This document shows positions 1 to 8,733 of a DNA stretch of 64,000 bases, one piece after another. The notes beneath the pieces are model-generated. The model was not told the origin of the DNA, did no database searches, and saw only the letters and a list, made by a program, of their open reading frames with translations. The stretch comes from Sphingobacterium sp. UBA2700. Its GTDB lineage: Bacteria; Bacteroidota; Bacteroidia; Sphingobacteriales; Sphingobacteriaceae. How positions within the stretch are numbered: the first letter of the stretch is position 1; every line of letters starts with the position of its first letter. The DNA lies in contig DELI01000030.1 of assembly GCA_002354335.1 (NCBI GenBank), forward strand, positions 1-64,000. The letters are read 5' to 3'. The translations under genes and the position numbers were made by a program.

Positions 1-23
1 ACCTATGTCAGGACAAGACAGGT

Positions 24-55
24 CTAACTACTAACTACTAACTACTAACTACTAA
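24..55. repeat. Heptamer tandem repeat (CTAACTA, about 4.5 copies)
   Basis: Four perfect and one partial copy of CTAACTA follow directly after GGTCT at 21-25. Read on the minus strand this is TAGTTAG, the same 7-bp family found at eight or more other intergenic sites here. The remaining stretch to the first gene contains no ORF and in particular no small precursor peptide gene. Confidence 0.9.
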
Positions 56-211
56 TCCGTATTACGAATATACTTTCAAAGCCTACGAATATTGATTGAC
101 AGTTAGCATCTTATTTAACCCGCGCTTTTTTGAATTGCTATTATTCTATTTTCACACAGTAAAGTGATTCCTGCAGAAATATCTGAAGGTGATCATACTA
201 ATGAAGGAAGA

Positions 212-1174
212 ATGAGCAAAGTATTAATCATAAGCCAGGCCAGTTTTGAAACCTCTACAGATTACCTTTGTAAGTGGTTGGGGTATTATGCCACTCCATA
301 CAAACGTTTAAATGGAGAGGATCTGTTTGTTATAAACAGTTTGTCCGAATTGCCGCAGAATGATGACTATGCATTGGTATGGTATAGACGTCGCATTCAT
401 AAGTTTCCGAATCTCGAATACAGTTTCCGAACCCCTCATTTTGAGAATGAGAGAACACTTCGTGACTTCCTAAACTCAGAATTTAAAGCCTTATTCTTCT
501 ATATCCTTGAGAAGATCGAACTGGATAAATGGGTGAGCGATCCTTTTGTATTCAACAGGATTAATAAGCTACATGTATTGCAGGCTGCCGAAGAAAAAGG
601 TCTTTTAATTCCAAAGACAGAGGTCATGACCAGCAAGCTTGCTCTTGAGGCATTTCTTGCTACCTATAAAAAACTTATTCTAAAACCGCTTAGTGAAGTG
701 ATTTACTTACAGGATGAGGGTGATGCGCACTATAACATGTTGTCGAAGGTAATTGATGAGAAGACGTTGAAATATGTTCCTCAGCAATTCTTTCCATCGT
801 TAGTGCAGCAAGCGATCGAAAAGAAGATGGAAATCAGGGTATTCTACCTTTATGGCAAATTCTATTCTATGGCCATCTATTCGCAAAATAATAAGAACAC
901 AAAAACCGATTTCCGTAATTACGACCATCAACGCCCAAATAGAACCGTTCCTTATCAATTACCACAAGGCATAGAGGGCAAGCTGGATACCCTGATGAAA
1001 GGTTTAGGATTCAATACAGGCTCTATCGACCTGATCCTTACGCCGGAAGGTGATTACGTCTTCCTAGAGATCAATCCGGAGGGGCAATTTGGCATGGTTT
1101 CTCATCCTTGCAACTACTTTTTAGAACGAGAAATGGCATTAATATTTAAAAAGAAGATTTCCCATGAAGCATAG
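212..1174 (+). CDS. gwsG: ATP-grasp peptide maturase, grasp-with-spasm system
   Basis: A 320-residue RimK/MvdD-like ATP-grasp ligase of the graspetide class. Family members use ATP to join side-chain carboxylates of a ribosomal peptide to hydroxyl or amine side chains, making macrocycles. Visible signs are an N-terminal pre-ATP-grasp domain, the N-x-K-x(8)-G-x-x-IP-T stretch at about 115-136, a nucleotide-site lysine near 158 (ILKPLS), the E-I-R stretch at 207-209, and the metal-binding LEINPEGQ at 285-292. I chose the ATG at 212 because the frame reaches back only to a GTG at 164 and the 16 extra residues look non-conserved. It overlaps the next small ORF by 11 bases. Adjacency to a SPASM protein and a C39 exporter defines the system. 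The precursor peptide is not evident in the window. Confidence 0.9.
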   Translation: MSKVLIISQASFETSTDYLCKWLGYYATPYKRLNGEDLFVINSLSELPQNDDYALVWYRRRIHKFPNLEYSFRTPHFENERTLRDFLNSEFKALFFYILEKIELDKWVSDPFVFNRINKLHVLQAAEEKGLLIPKTEVMTSKLALEAFLATYKKLILKPLSEVIYLQDEGDAHYNMLSKVIDEKTLKYVPQQFFPSLVQQAIEKKMEIRVFYLYGKFYSMAIYSQNNKNTKTDFRNYDHQRPNRTVPYQLPQGIEGKLDTLMKGLGFNTGSIDLILTPEGDYVFLEINPEGQFGMVSHPCNYFLEREMALIFKKKISHEA

Positions 1175-1343
1175 ATTTATTAAAAAACTAAAAAAAATGG
1201 ATGGTCTTCCGCTTTCAATCTATTTTCTGGAAAGAGATCAAATGGATTTGGACAAGAGCCCATATAAATTAGAAGAAGCCAAAGACATTAATTCCAAAGG
1301 CTATCGAGTGATTAGTTATTACAAACCAGTTTCAAAACTCTAG
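1164..1343 (+). CDS. Small protein (59 aa) between the two peptide maturases
   Basis: This ATG frame starts 11 bases inside the end of the ATP-grasp gene and stops two bases before the SPASM gene ATG, so it is probably translationally coupled to both. The product is basic at the N-terminus (MKHRFIKKLKKMDG) and acidic in the middle, with no signal peptide, no Gly-Gly leader site and no cysteine. I do not recognise the family. It could be an accessory factor or an atypical precursor. The lack of a double-glycine motif argues against processing by the C39 exporter encoded downstream. That the ORF is real is inferred from its tight packing; the function is unknown. Confidence 0.6.
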   Translation: MKHRFIKKLKKMDGLPLSIYFLERDQMDLDKSPYKLEEAKDINSKGYRVISYYKPVSKL

Positions 1344-1345
1344 TT

Positions 1346-2437
1346 ATGGGCTATCTCAATATCTTCGCAAATTGCAAACTGGTCAAAGGAGCGAGCATGT
1401 CGCTGCTCTGCGATTTGCAACTTAGAAAATACTATCAAATTCCGAACGACATGGCCGAAGTGCTGCTATTTCTAGGCGACCATTCGGTAGAAGAAACGAT
1501 AGAAAACTTCGGTGCAGAAAACAAAGCAACAATACAGTCTTATATCAATTTTGTATTGAAAATGGATATGGGCTTTCTAGACGACAATATCATCAGAGAA
1601 CTGGTACCCTTGTCTTTGGAATGGGACGCCTTCTCCGAAATCACAAATGTTATTCTAGAGATTAAGCCTGGAACGGCATATGATGTCGCTTTTATTCAGG
1701 ATTTACTGGCGTTGAATTTATCAGCGGTCGAGTTGAGAAGTTACGAACCGATACCTTTTTCAGAAACAGTTGAGTTGCTTGCCTTATTTAAGTATAGCAA
1801 GGTATTGTCTATCAAATTGATTAGCGCCTGGGCAAACGAATACACAGAAAAGCGGATTAAAGATTTGATGGAGACAGATTACAGGCTCAATACCGTGGTA
1901 CTTCATGGAGCACCGAAAACAAAGCAGATAAAGTTGTTCAGAGACTCTGCTTCAATCGTCTTCAGTGAAAGCAGTTTGCACTCAAACCTGCAATGTGGGG
2001 TCATTCAGCCTTCGTATTTCAGCACCAGCATAGAGCTGTTTTCCGAGAGTCAGCTCCACAATACTTGCCTAAATAGAAAATTAGCAATAGACAAAGATGG
2101 CTTTATAAAGAATTGTCCATCCATGAAAGAAAATTATGGACATTTCTTGAGCACATCTTTAGCAGACATACTTGCTAATCCCAGCTTTAGGAAGGATTGG
2201 TTTATCAATAAAGACAGTATTGAGGTTTGCAAAGTTTGCGAATTTCGTCATATCTGCACGGATTGTAGAGCTTTCACAGAACGAACACATATTGATCAAG
2301 ATGGTCGCGACAGATCGAAACCGCTGAAATGTGGATATGATCCTTATCAAAATTCCTGGGAAGATTGGTCGCAGAATCCCTTGAAACAACATGCTGTCGC
2401 TTACTATCAGATGGAAGATTTAATCGATAAAGGATAA
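1346..2437 (+). CDS. gwsS: SPASM domain peptide maturase, grasp-with-spasm system
   Basis: A 363-residue protein with a C-terminal SPASM domain for auxiliary iron-sulfur clusters. Cysteines lie at 241 and 257, then C295-x2-C298-x5-C304-x2-C307, and C329. The N-terminal two thirds correspond to the radical SAM region of related maturases, but no CxxxCxxC cluster motif is visible; the only early cysteines are C10 and C22. It may therefore not cleave SAM and may instead bind or present the peptide, a property reported for this family by name only. It is encoded two bases after the 59-aa ORF and one base before the exporter gene, in one operon. Assignment rests on the SPASM cysteines and the ATP-grasp neighbour. 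Confidence 0.85.
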   Translation: MGYLNIFANCKLVKGASMSLLCDLQLRKYYQIPNDMAEVLLFLGDHSVEETIENFGAENKATIQSYINFVLKMDMGFLDDNIIRELVPLSLEWDAFSEITNVILEIKPGTAYDVAFIQDLLALNLSAVELRSYEPIPFSETVELLALFKYSKVLSIKLISAWANEYTEKRIKDLMETDYRLNTVVLHGAPKTKQIKLFRDSASIVFSESSLHSNLQCGVIQPSYFSTSIELFSESQLHNTCLNRKLAIDKDGFIKNCPSMKENYGHFLSTSLADILANPSFRKDWFINKDSIEVCKVCEFRHICTDCRAFTERTHIDQDGRDRSKPLKCGYDPYQNSWEDWSQNPLKQHAVAYYQMEDLIDKG

Positions 2438-2438
2438 G

Positions 2439-4640
2439 ATGGCAAAGTTTCCGTTTTATAAGCAACCTGATGCAAAGGACTGTGGCCCGACTTGTTTGCG
2501 AATTATCAGCAAGCATTACGGGAAGTCGCTTTCATTACAAATGTTGCGGGATCTTTCAGAAACAACACGAGAGGGTTCCAGCCTCATGGGACTTAGCCGT
2601 GCAGCGGAAGCGATCGGATTCAAAACATTAGCGGTAAAGATTGACTTTAATACACTTTTTGAAGATGTGCCAATGCCATGTGTTGTATTTTGGAGAAAAC
2701 AACATTTTGTGGTCGTTTATAAAGTGGAGAAAAGTGGAAATGATTATAAAGTCTATATTTCCGACCCGAGCTATGGCTTAATAACCTACAAGAAAGAAGA
2801 ATTTCTGGAAGCTTGGATTGGTAAAGGTGCCAATGAAACGACAGAAGAGGGGATTGCGCTGGTACTGGAAACAACGACGCGTTTTGACGAGGTTGAAGAG
2901 AACAGGGATAAAAAATTTTCTATATACAAATATCTCAAGCACTATCTCTCAAAATATAGAAAATATATTGTTCAGTTAGCAATAGGGCTAATTGGCGGAA
3001 GTTTGCTCGCGCTCGTACTTCCATTTCTGACACAGAGTATCGTCGATATCGGTATTCAGAATCAGGATCTGAATTTCATTTACTTAGTGCTTTTCGCTCA
3101 GATCATGCTGTATTTAGGACAGATGAGTATTGAGATGATTCGAGCCTGGATACTGCTGCACTTATCGTCGAGAATCAACATTTCCATTGTGTCGGACTTC
3201 TTTATCAAGCTGATGCGTTTGCCTATTAAATTCTTTGACACGCGTGTAACAGCGGATATTATGCAACGAATTGGAGACCACTCCAGAATCGAGCAGTTGT
3301 TGACGAATAGTTCACTGCAAACACTTTTCTCACTCATCAACTTCCTCATTTTCGGAATAGTGCTCCTAATTTACAACTATAAGCTATTCCTTGTTTTCTT
3401 CATTGGCGCTTTAGCCTATGTGCTATGGATTACTTTTTTCTTAAAAAAGCGTCGAGAATTGGATTATAAGCAGTTTTCCCAGCTATCGGAAGAACAGGGC
3501 CAGGTGATGGAACTGATCAATGGTATGCAGGAAATCAAGATGAACAATGCCGAGAACTATAAACGCTGGCAATGGGAGGGGACTCAGATCAAAGTATTCC
3601 GAATAAAGATCAAAGCTCTGAAATTGGAGCAAGTGCAAACAATCGGCGGTAACATTATTAGCCAATTAAAAGACGTCTTGATCAGCTTTATTGCTGCGAG
3701 TCTAGTTGTTGAAGGGAAATTAACGCTGGGGATGATGTTATCTGTACAATACATTATCGGACAGCTAAATACGCCGTTGATTCAGCTAGTCAGCTTTATC
3801 CGTCAATTTCAGGATGCAAAAATCGCGTTGGAGCGTCTGAATGAGATTCACGAGAAAGACGATGAAGAGCAGCTGGATCAAGCGAAACTTACAGACCTAC
3901 CGGATGGCGATATCCAATTGCAAAATGTTTCTTTCCGCTACACCGGCTCAGAAACATCAGTATTCGAGGGGCTCAACCTAACCATTCCGTTCGAAAAAAC
4001 GACCGCAATTGTCGGTGCTAGCGGAAGTGGCAAAACAACCTTGATGAAGATATTGGCAAAGTTTTATGACGCCGATCTGGGAACAGTAAAGATCGGACCA
4101 ACAGAGCTGAAGAATATCTCTGTCCATACTTGGCGAGCGAACTGCGGAATTGTTATGCAAGATGGTTACATTTTTAATGAGAGTATCGCGCATAATATTG
4201 CTTTAGGGGATGATAGTGTCGATAAGTCGAAATTGGGCCAAGCGGTGGAAGTCGCAAATATTAAAGACTTTATCGAAAGCTTGCCCCTGAGCTACAATAC
4301 AAAAATAGGGTACGAAGGATTAGGACTTAGCGGCGGACAAACACAACGTATGCTCATCGCCAGAGCGGTTTATAAAGAGCCAAAGTTTGTGTTTTTCGAT
4401 GAGGCAACAAGTGCCTTGGATGCCAACACCGAAAAAATTATTACAGACAATTTAAACCACTTTTTGAAAGGTAAAACGGCGGTGATCATAGCTCACCGCT
4501 TATCTACCGTGAAAAATGCAGATAAAATTGTGGTGTTGGATCATGGCCGGATCGTTGAAGAGGGGAGCCATGCGGAATTGGTTGCTAGGAGAGGAGAATA
4601 CTATCGTTTAGTTAAAAATCAGTTAGAACTTGGAAACTAA
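2439..4640 (+). CDS. Peptidase C39-containing ABC transporter (peptide exporter)
   Basis: A 733-residue bacteriocin-type exporter that removes a leader peptide and moves the mature peptide across the inner membrane. The N-terminal C39 papain-like domain shows Q9, C15 (DCGPTC), H89 (QHFVVVYKV) and D109 (SDP), which match the oxyanion glutamine and Cys-His-Asp triad. Membrane helices fill about 165-440. The nucleotide-binding domain has Walker A GASGSGKTT near 525, signature LSGGQ near 630 and Walker B FVFFDEATSALD near 650, all intact. Family members cut after Gly-Gly leaders, so a double-glycine substrate should exist somewhere in this genome. The gene follows the SPASM gene at one base and overlaps the HlyD-type gene by 11 bases. 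Confidence 0.93.
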   Translation: MAKFPFYKQPDAKDCGPTCLRIISKHYGKSLSLQMLRDLSETTREGSSLMGLSRAAEAIGFKTLAVKIDFNTLFEDVPMPCVVFWRKQHFVVVYKVEKSGNDYKVYISDPSYGLITYKKEEFLEAWIGKGANETTEEGIALVLETTTRFDEVEENRDKKFSIYKYLKHYLSKYRKYIVQLAIGLIGGSLLALVLPFLTQSIVDIGIQNQDLNFIYLVLFAQIMLYLGQMSIEMIRAWILLHLSSRINISIVSDFFIKLMRLPIKFFDTRVTADIMQRIGDHSRIEQLLTNSSLQTLFSLINFLIFGIVLLIYNYKLFLVFFIGALAYVLWITFFLKKRRELDYKQFSQLSEEQGQVMELINGMQEIKMNNAENYKRWQWEGTQIKVFRIKIKALKLEQVQTIGGNIISQLKDVLISFIAASLVVEGKLTLGMMLSVQYIIGQLNTPLIQLVSFIRQFQDAKIALERLNEIHEKDDEEQLDQAKLTDLPDGDIQLQNVSFRYTGSETSVFEGLNLTIPFEKTTAIVGASGSGKTTLMKILAKFYDADLGTVKIGPTELKNISVHTWRANCGIVMQDGYIFNESIAHNIALGDDSVDKSKLGQAVEVANIKDFIESLPLSYNTKIGYEGLGLSGGQTQRMLIARAVYKEPKFVFFDEATSALDANTEKIITDNLNHFLKGKTAVIIAHRLSTVKNADKIVVLDHGRIVEEGSHAELVARRGEYYRLVKNQLELGN

Positions 4641-5940
4641 TAGAAATACATTAGATAATATACACCTTCGTTCAGAGCAGGTGAATGATGTGTTGGAGAA
4701 TCCACCGCATTGGCTGATTCGTTGGGGAAGTACAGTGATCTGTTTACTGATTGTTTTATTTTTTACGCTCGCCTGTATCATTAAGTATCCCGAGTTTATT
4801 CAAGGGACGATCGTTATCAGTTCGCAGAACCCACCGGAAAAGATTGAAGCGACCGTCAATTCGAGGATTGAAAAGATATTTGTTGCCGATCAAAAATCTG
4901 TGAAGAAGGGAGAACCTATTTTAGTTTTACAGTCGAATGCCAACTATGAAGATATGATTCGCCTAAAGGGTCTTCTAGATAGCGTAGAACTAAGTTCCTT
5001 ATCCCAATTTCCAATTGCATTGACATCGACATTTAGATTAGGTGAAGTGCAGGAAGATTATACAGCCTTTGCCAAAGCCGTACAGGATGAGTTGCTCTTT
5101 GCCAAATTGAAACCATACGACACAGAAGGTCTGACAGCGGGCAAGAACATCAATGACTATGAGAATCGAATTGCTAACATGAAACAGCAATACACGATAG
5201 AAGAGGCTAAAATGGAGCTAACGGAAAAGAACTACCAACGTTCGGAACAGCTACAGCAGCAGGGGGTGATCTCGGCCCTAGACTTGGAAAATGAGAAAAT
5301 AAGACTGCTAGAGCAACGTAAGAACTTTAAGAATACGCAATTATCGCTCGCGCAGTTGGAGGAAAGCGTATTAAACTTCAGGAAGATTCAAGCAGGAGTT
5401 CAGATCAATAAAACCAAGGATGAATCGAACTACGCTACAGGCAGTATTTTAATGTTAGAGCGACTTCGAAAATCAATCATACAGTGGGAGAGAAACTTCC
5501 TTATTCGAGCATCTATAGACGGAAAAGTAAGCTATCTACAATTTTTAGGGGAAAATCAATTTGTGAAAGCTGGTTCTAATTTGCTGAGCATTCTTCCGGA
5601 ACGTCGCGATGTCATCATTGGTCAGATGCTGATTGCCGCACAGAATCAGGGGAAAATACAGAAGGATCAACGCGTATTGATCAAGCTTGATAATTACAAA
5701 TATCAAGAGTTTGGCATCGTTACGGGCCGTATCCAATCACTCTCGCTAACCCCCGATAAAGATGGAAAATATTATGTCGAAGTGGCACTGCCCAATGGTC
5801 TTAAAACCTCTTACGATAAGCAACTAAACTTTGATCAGGAACTTACGGGTAGCGCAGACATCGTAACAGAAGAACTAACACTTGCTCAACGCATCCTAGA
5901 CCAGTTAAGAAGTGTGTTAAAGTATCAGAACAACGACTAG
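4630..5940 (+). CDS. HlyD family secretion adaptor
   Basis: A 436-residue periplasmic adaptor that bridges the inner-membrane exporter and an outer-membrane channel. One membrane helix lies near residues 29-52 (TVICLLIVLFFTLACII), followed by a lipoyl-like half motif (VNSRIEKIFVADQKSVKKGEPIL), a long coiled-coil hairpin at about 150-270 and a beta-barrel C-terminal part. The frame opens at a TTG that overlaps the stop of the ABC gene, and no ATG lies nearby, so the start is uncertain. With the C39 ABC protein and the TolC-like protein it forms a complete type I export path for the modified peptide. Confidence 0.9.
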   Translation: METNRNTLDNIHLRSEQVNDVLENPPHWLIRWGSTVICLLIVLFFTLACIIKYPEFIQGTIVISSQNPPEKIEATVNSRIEKIFVADQKSVKKGEPILVLQSNANYEDMIRLKGLLDSVELSSLSQFPIALTSTFRLGEVQEDYTAFAKAVQDELLFAKLKPYDTEGLTAGKNINDYENRIANMKQQYTIEEAKMELTEKNYQRSEQLQQQGVISALDLENEKIRLLEQRKNFKNTQLSLAQLEESVLNFRKIQAGVQINKTKDESNYATGSILMLERLRKSIIQWERNFLIRASIDGKVSYLQFLGENQFVKAGSNLLSILPERRDVIIGQMLIAAQNQGKIQKDQRVLIKLDNYKYQEFGIVTGRIQSLSLTPDKDGKYYVEVALPNGLKTSYDKQLNFDQELTGSADIVTEELTLAQRILDQLRSVLKYQNND

Positions 5941-5942
5941 CT

Positions 5943-7280
5943 ATGGCAGGAAAGCAATTAGTTATACTCATCGCAATATTTATGTTGTCTTTAGTGAACA
6001 CTGTTTTTGCCCAGAAACAATGGTCTTTACAAGAATGTATGGATTATGCTGTTCAACAAAATAAGAACCTCGCCCTCTCGAAGTTGGATGTAGAAAATAA
6101 ATCAATCGATATAGAGATAGCGAAGCGCGAGAAACTGCCAACCCTAAATGGCTTTAGTAATATTTCCAGCAATTTCGGACAGTCGCAAGATATCTTTGGA
6201 AACAACGCAAGGAACGACAATTTTAGTAATAGTCTGGGATTATCAAGTTCTGTTTCGCTCCTCAACTTTGGTCGCATCAAGAACAATGTAATCAAAGCGG
6301 AAGCCTTAGTCAACGCATCAAAAGAGGATGTAGAACTCGTGCAGCGAAATACCCGCGTGCAGGTGCTGCAAGCCTATTTACAGGTGCTGCTACAGAAAGA
6401 AATGGCCCGTTTGATCGACTCTAGTGCTATATTCTCGAATTTACAATTGCAAAAGATCCAAAAATCAACCGATTTAGGTGTGACTGCTTTATCGGTCTTA
6501 TATGAAGCGAAAGCGAATTATAGTCGAGATGTACAGAAAAAAGCGGCCGCTGTACAGCAAATTGATAAAGCATTGTTGGCACTCAAGTATGCGATGAACA
6601 TGGAAGAGGATCAAGAAATTCAAGTCGATGAAAAGATATCCTTGATCGAAGAACTCTTAAAAACCGATGATAAGCATCGTTCATATTCAAACATGATGTG
6701 GATTGATCATCCATTGATCAAGAAATATCAATACTTGAATGAATCGATTATAGCCGAAAATAAGATCATCCGTTCTAGCCTTTATCCAAGTATTGATTTG
6801 AGTGTGAATGTGGGTAGTTTTTACTTCAACAATCTTACTCAGGGTTTTGGAAAACTCCCTTACATGGAACAGATTCAAAATAATTTCTCGCAACAAGTAA
6901 CACTTTCCTTGAACGTCCCTATTTATAACCGAAACAGCGTGAAGTATAATCTTCAAAGGAATAAGATATTAATCCAACAGAATGCGGAACAATTAGCATT
7001 AGGCAAGCAGCAATTCTCCCAAGAAATGCAAGGCTATCTCTTGGATTATAAAAACTACGAGAAGCAACTCGTTTTAAGCAATGAAGCACTAGATAATACC
7101 CGATTGGCGTTTGATATCAGTCAAAAGAGCTTTGACGCAGGGAAAATCAGCATTTACGATCTGAACATTTCCCGAGCGAACCTTCTTAATGCGGAAAGTG
7201 AGACTATTCAGGTACGCTATAACATGGCATTCTCAAAATTGCTTATCGAATTGATGGCAACCGGAGATATACGATTTTAA
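5943..7280 (+). CDS. TolC family outer membrane efflux protein
   Basis: A 445-residue outer membrane channel subunit. A signal peptide is visible (residues 1-23, ending VFAQ), followed by WSLQECMDYAVQQNKNLALSK, the typical opening of Bacteroidota TolC proteins. Two repeats of long amphipathic helices follow, each ending in a beta-strand region. It starts two bases after the adaptor stop codon and is the last gene of the peptide operon. Its presence implies that the product is released outside the cell and not into the periplasm. I see no clear terminator in the following 130 bases. Confidence 0.92.
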   Translation: MAGKQLVILIAIFMLSLVNTVFAQKQWSLQECMDYAVQQNKNLALSKLDVENKSIDIEIAKREKLPTLNGFSNISSNFGQSQDIFGNNARNDNFSNSLGLSSSVSLLNFGRIKNNVIKAEALVNASKEDVELVQRNTRVQVLQAYLQVLLQKEMARLIDSSAIFSNLQLQKIQKSTDLGVTALSVLYEAKANYSRDVQKKAAAVQQIDKALLALKYAMNMEEDQEIQVDEKISLIEELLKTDDKHRSYSNMMWIDHPLIKKYQYLNESIIAENKIIRSSLYPSIDLSVNVGSFYFNNLTQGFGKLPYMEQIQNNFSQQVTLSLNVPIYNRNSVKYNLQRNKILIQQNAEQLALGKQQFSQEMQGYLLDYKNYEKQLVLSNEALDNTRLAFDISQKSFDAGKISIYDLNISRANLLNAESETIQVRYNMAFSKLLIELMATGDIRF

Positions 7281-7358
7281 GTGCTCAAATCTATCTATTG
7301 AGTTGTAGAAACGCGTTCGATCGCTCGCATGTTGGGAGTCGTTCATTTTGCTAAATGA

Positions 7359-7388
7359 TTTGGAAAGATATCGAAATTTGTATCTTCG
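7359..7388 (+). promoter_or_regulatory. Bacteroidota-type promoter for arsC-like gene
   Basis: A TTTG box at 7359-7362 and TATCTTCG at 7381-7388 are separated by 18 bases, close to the Bacteroidota TTTG / TAnnTTTG pattern. The arsC-like ATG follows at 7415, giving a leader of about 20 bases. Confidence 0.55.
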
Positions 7389-7414
7389 CGTAGCTTAGAT
7401 TCAACGCCATCAAC

Positions 7415-7765
7415 ATGATCAAAATATATCATAATCATTCCTGCAGTAAAAGTCGTGCGGCATTAAGCCTTTTAGAGGAAAGTGGCGAAGAGTTTATCGT
7501 GAAAGAATATCTCGATCAAGTTCCTACCAAAAAAGAGCTTGAGGGGCTGATAAAGATGCTAGGTATCAAACCGCTGGATCTCATCCGTAAGAACGAAGAT
7601 GTTTTTAAGCAGAATTTTGCGGATATCGAATTAAATGACGATCAATGGATTGATGTAATGACACGATACCCAATCTTGATCGAACGCCCAATCGTTGTAA
7701 AGAACGGCACTGCACGAATTGGTAGACCAACTGAGAATATAATCGAGTTGTTGAAGCGTCAATAA
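7415..7765 (+). CDS. arsC: ArsC/Spx/YffB family protein, probable glutaredoxin-type arsenate reductase
   Basis: A 116-residue thioredoxin-fold protein. The catalytic cysteine is C10 in HNHSCSKSR, matching the NPxCGTSR site of ArsC. The C-terminal stretch YPILIERPIVV...GRPTENI matches the arginine-bearing anion-binding part of arsenate reductases. ArsC enzymes reduce arsenate to arsenite with glutathione and glutaredoxin. No arsR, arsB or acr3 gene is adjacent, so a role in arsenic resistance is not supported by context, and in Bacteroidota many such stand-alone proteins have an untested substrate. It has its own promoter and stands alone between two operons. Confidence 0.85.
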   Translation: MIKIYHNHSCSKSRAALSLLEESGEEFIVKEYLDQVPTKKELEGLIKMLGIKPLDLIRKNEDVFKQNFADIELNDDQWIDVMTRYPILIERPIVVKNGTARIGRPTENIIELLKRQ

Positions 7766-7793
7766 ACTTGATTTATTAATCTACTACTTTTAC

Positions 7794-8627
7794 TTATTTA
7801 CTGCCCAAAAATACGGGAACCATTGGATTCATAATAATTGCTTTTGCTAAACTTTTACTAAAGAGTTTTGCGAAAAAGTTCTTATCGCTGTTCCAAGTGA
7901 GCAAAAGGATGTCGGCCTGCATTTCTTCCACAACTTCCTTCACCAAACTTGTGCTCTCTTTACTACGAATCAACTGCATTTGAAGACCGTCTATTCCCAA
8001 ATCCTTCTGCAAATGATAGCGGTGTTCCTCTAATTCCAGCTCTTCATAAACTGTAGGATCCTTAACTTCCGGATGCATATGGACTATACTATACTTCAAT
8101 TGCTCGCCCGCAACAACATCCATAAAGGATCTCAACGTGTTCTCATCGCCTTTTTGATAATCGGTAAACAACACGGCGTGCGACAGATGAAACTCATTCG
8201 GTCGCTCAGGGACAATCAATAAAGAGCAATCCATATTCTTTGCCAGATCGTAGGTATTACTGCCCAAAACATTTTTCCTCGCGCCAGTTTCTCCATGTGT
8301 TCCCATAATCACTAACGATATTTGATGTTCGTCAATGTACTTTTGAATACTAGTCAAAAATGCGCCTTCGACACATTGAAATGTTACATCCGACGATGTC
8401 AGCCCTAAGTTTGATTTGAAGGCATCCAATTTCGCCTGCGAACTGTTATGTGCTTGTTCGCTATCTTTTTCATTACTGGAATGACTTTGAAAGGCGGATT
8501 TAAATGCTTGATAGACATGAACAAAATGTACATCATACCCGTACTTCTCAGCAAAAGCGAGCGCGTATTGCGAAGCAATTTGAGCATTATTCGAAAAATC
8601 GATGGGGACTAAAATAGTCTTTCTCAT
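7794..8627 (-). CDS. Universal stress protein with two Usp domains
   Basis: A 277-residue tandem UspA protein. The first domain opens with KTILVPIDFSNNAQIASQYALAFA and ends with the nucleotide-binding stretch VIMGTHGETGARKNVLGSNTYDLAKN, which fits the G-x2-G-x9-G-S/N ATP motif. The second domain (about 145-277) is more diverged and lacks a clear copy. I placed the start at the ATG at 8627, since the frame upstream carries 17 residues that do not fit the Usp fold. Tandem Usp proteins are common in Bacteroidota and respond to starvation or energy stress. It lies on the same strand as the DUF389 gene, about 105 bases downstream of it. Confidence 0.88.
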   Translation of the reverse strand: MRKTILVPIDFSNNAQIASQYALAFAEKYGYDVHFVHVYQAFKSAFQSHSSNEKDSEQAHNSSQAKLDAFKSNLGLTSSDVTFQCVEGAFLTSIQKYIDEHQISLVIMGTHGETGARKNVLGSNTYDLAKNMDCSLLIVPERPNEFHLSHAVLFTDYQKGDENTLRSFMDVVAGEQLKYSIVHMHPEVKDPTVYEELELEEHRYHLQKDLGIDGLQMQLIRSKESTSLVKEVVEEMQADILLLTWNSDKNFFAKLFSKSLAKAIIMNPMVPVFLGSK

Positions 8628-8733
8628 AGGACAAAAAGTTAATATAAACACGGTTTTAATGGAACGCCTTGGAAGCATTCCTTTCCTATAATATAAGCAT
8701 TTTGAACGAGAAAAGCGAATTTTTATCTTCGAT

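Noticed and set aside
7415..7765. Arsenic resistance operon
   Set aside because: Only an arsC-like gene is present; neighbours are a stress protein and DUF389, with no arsR or efflux gene.
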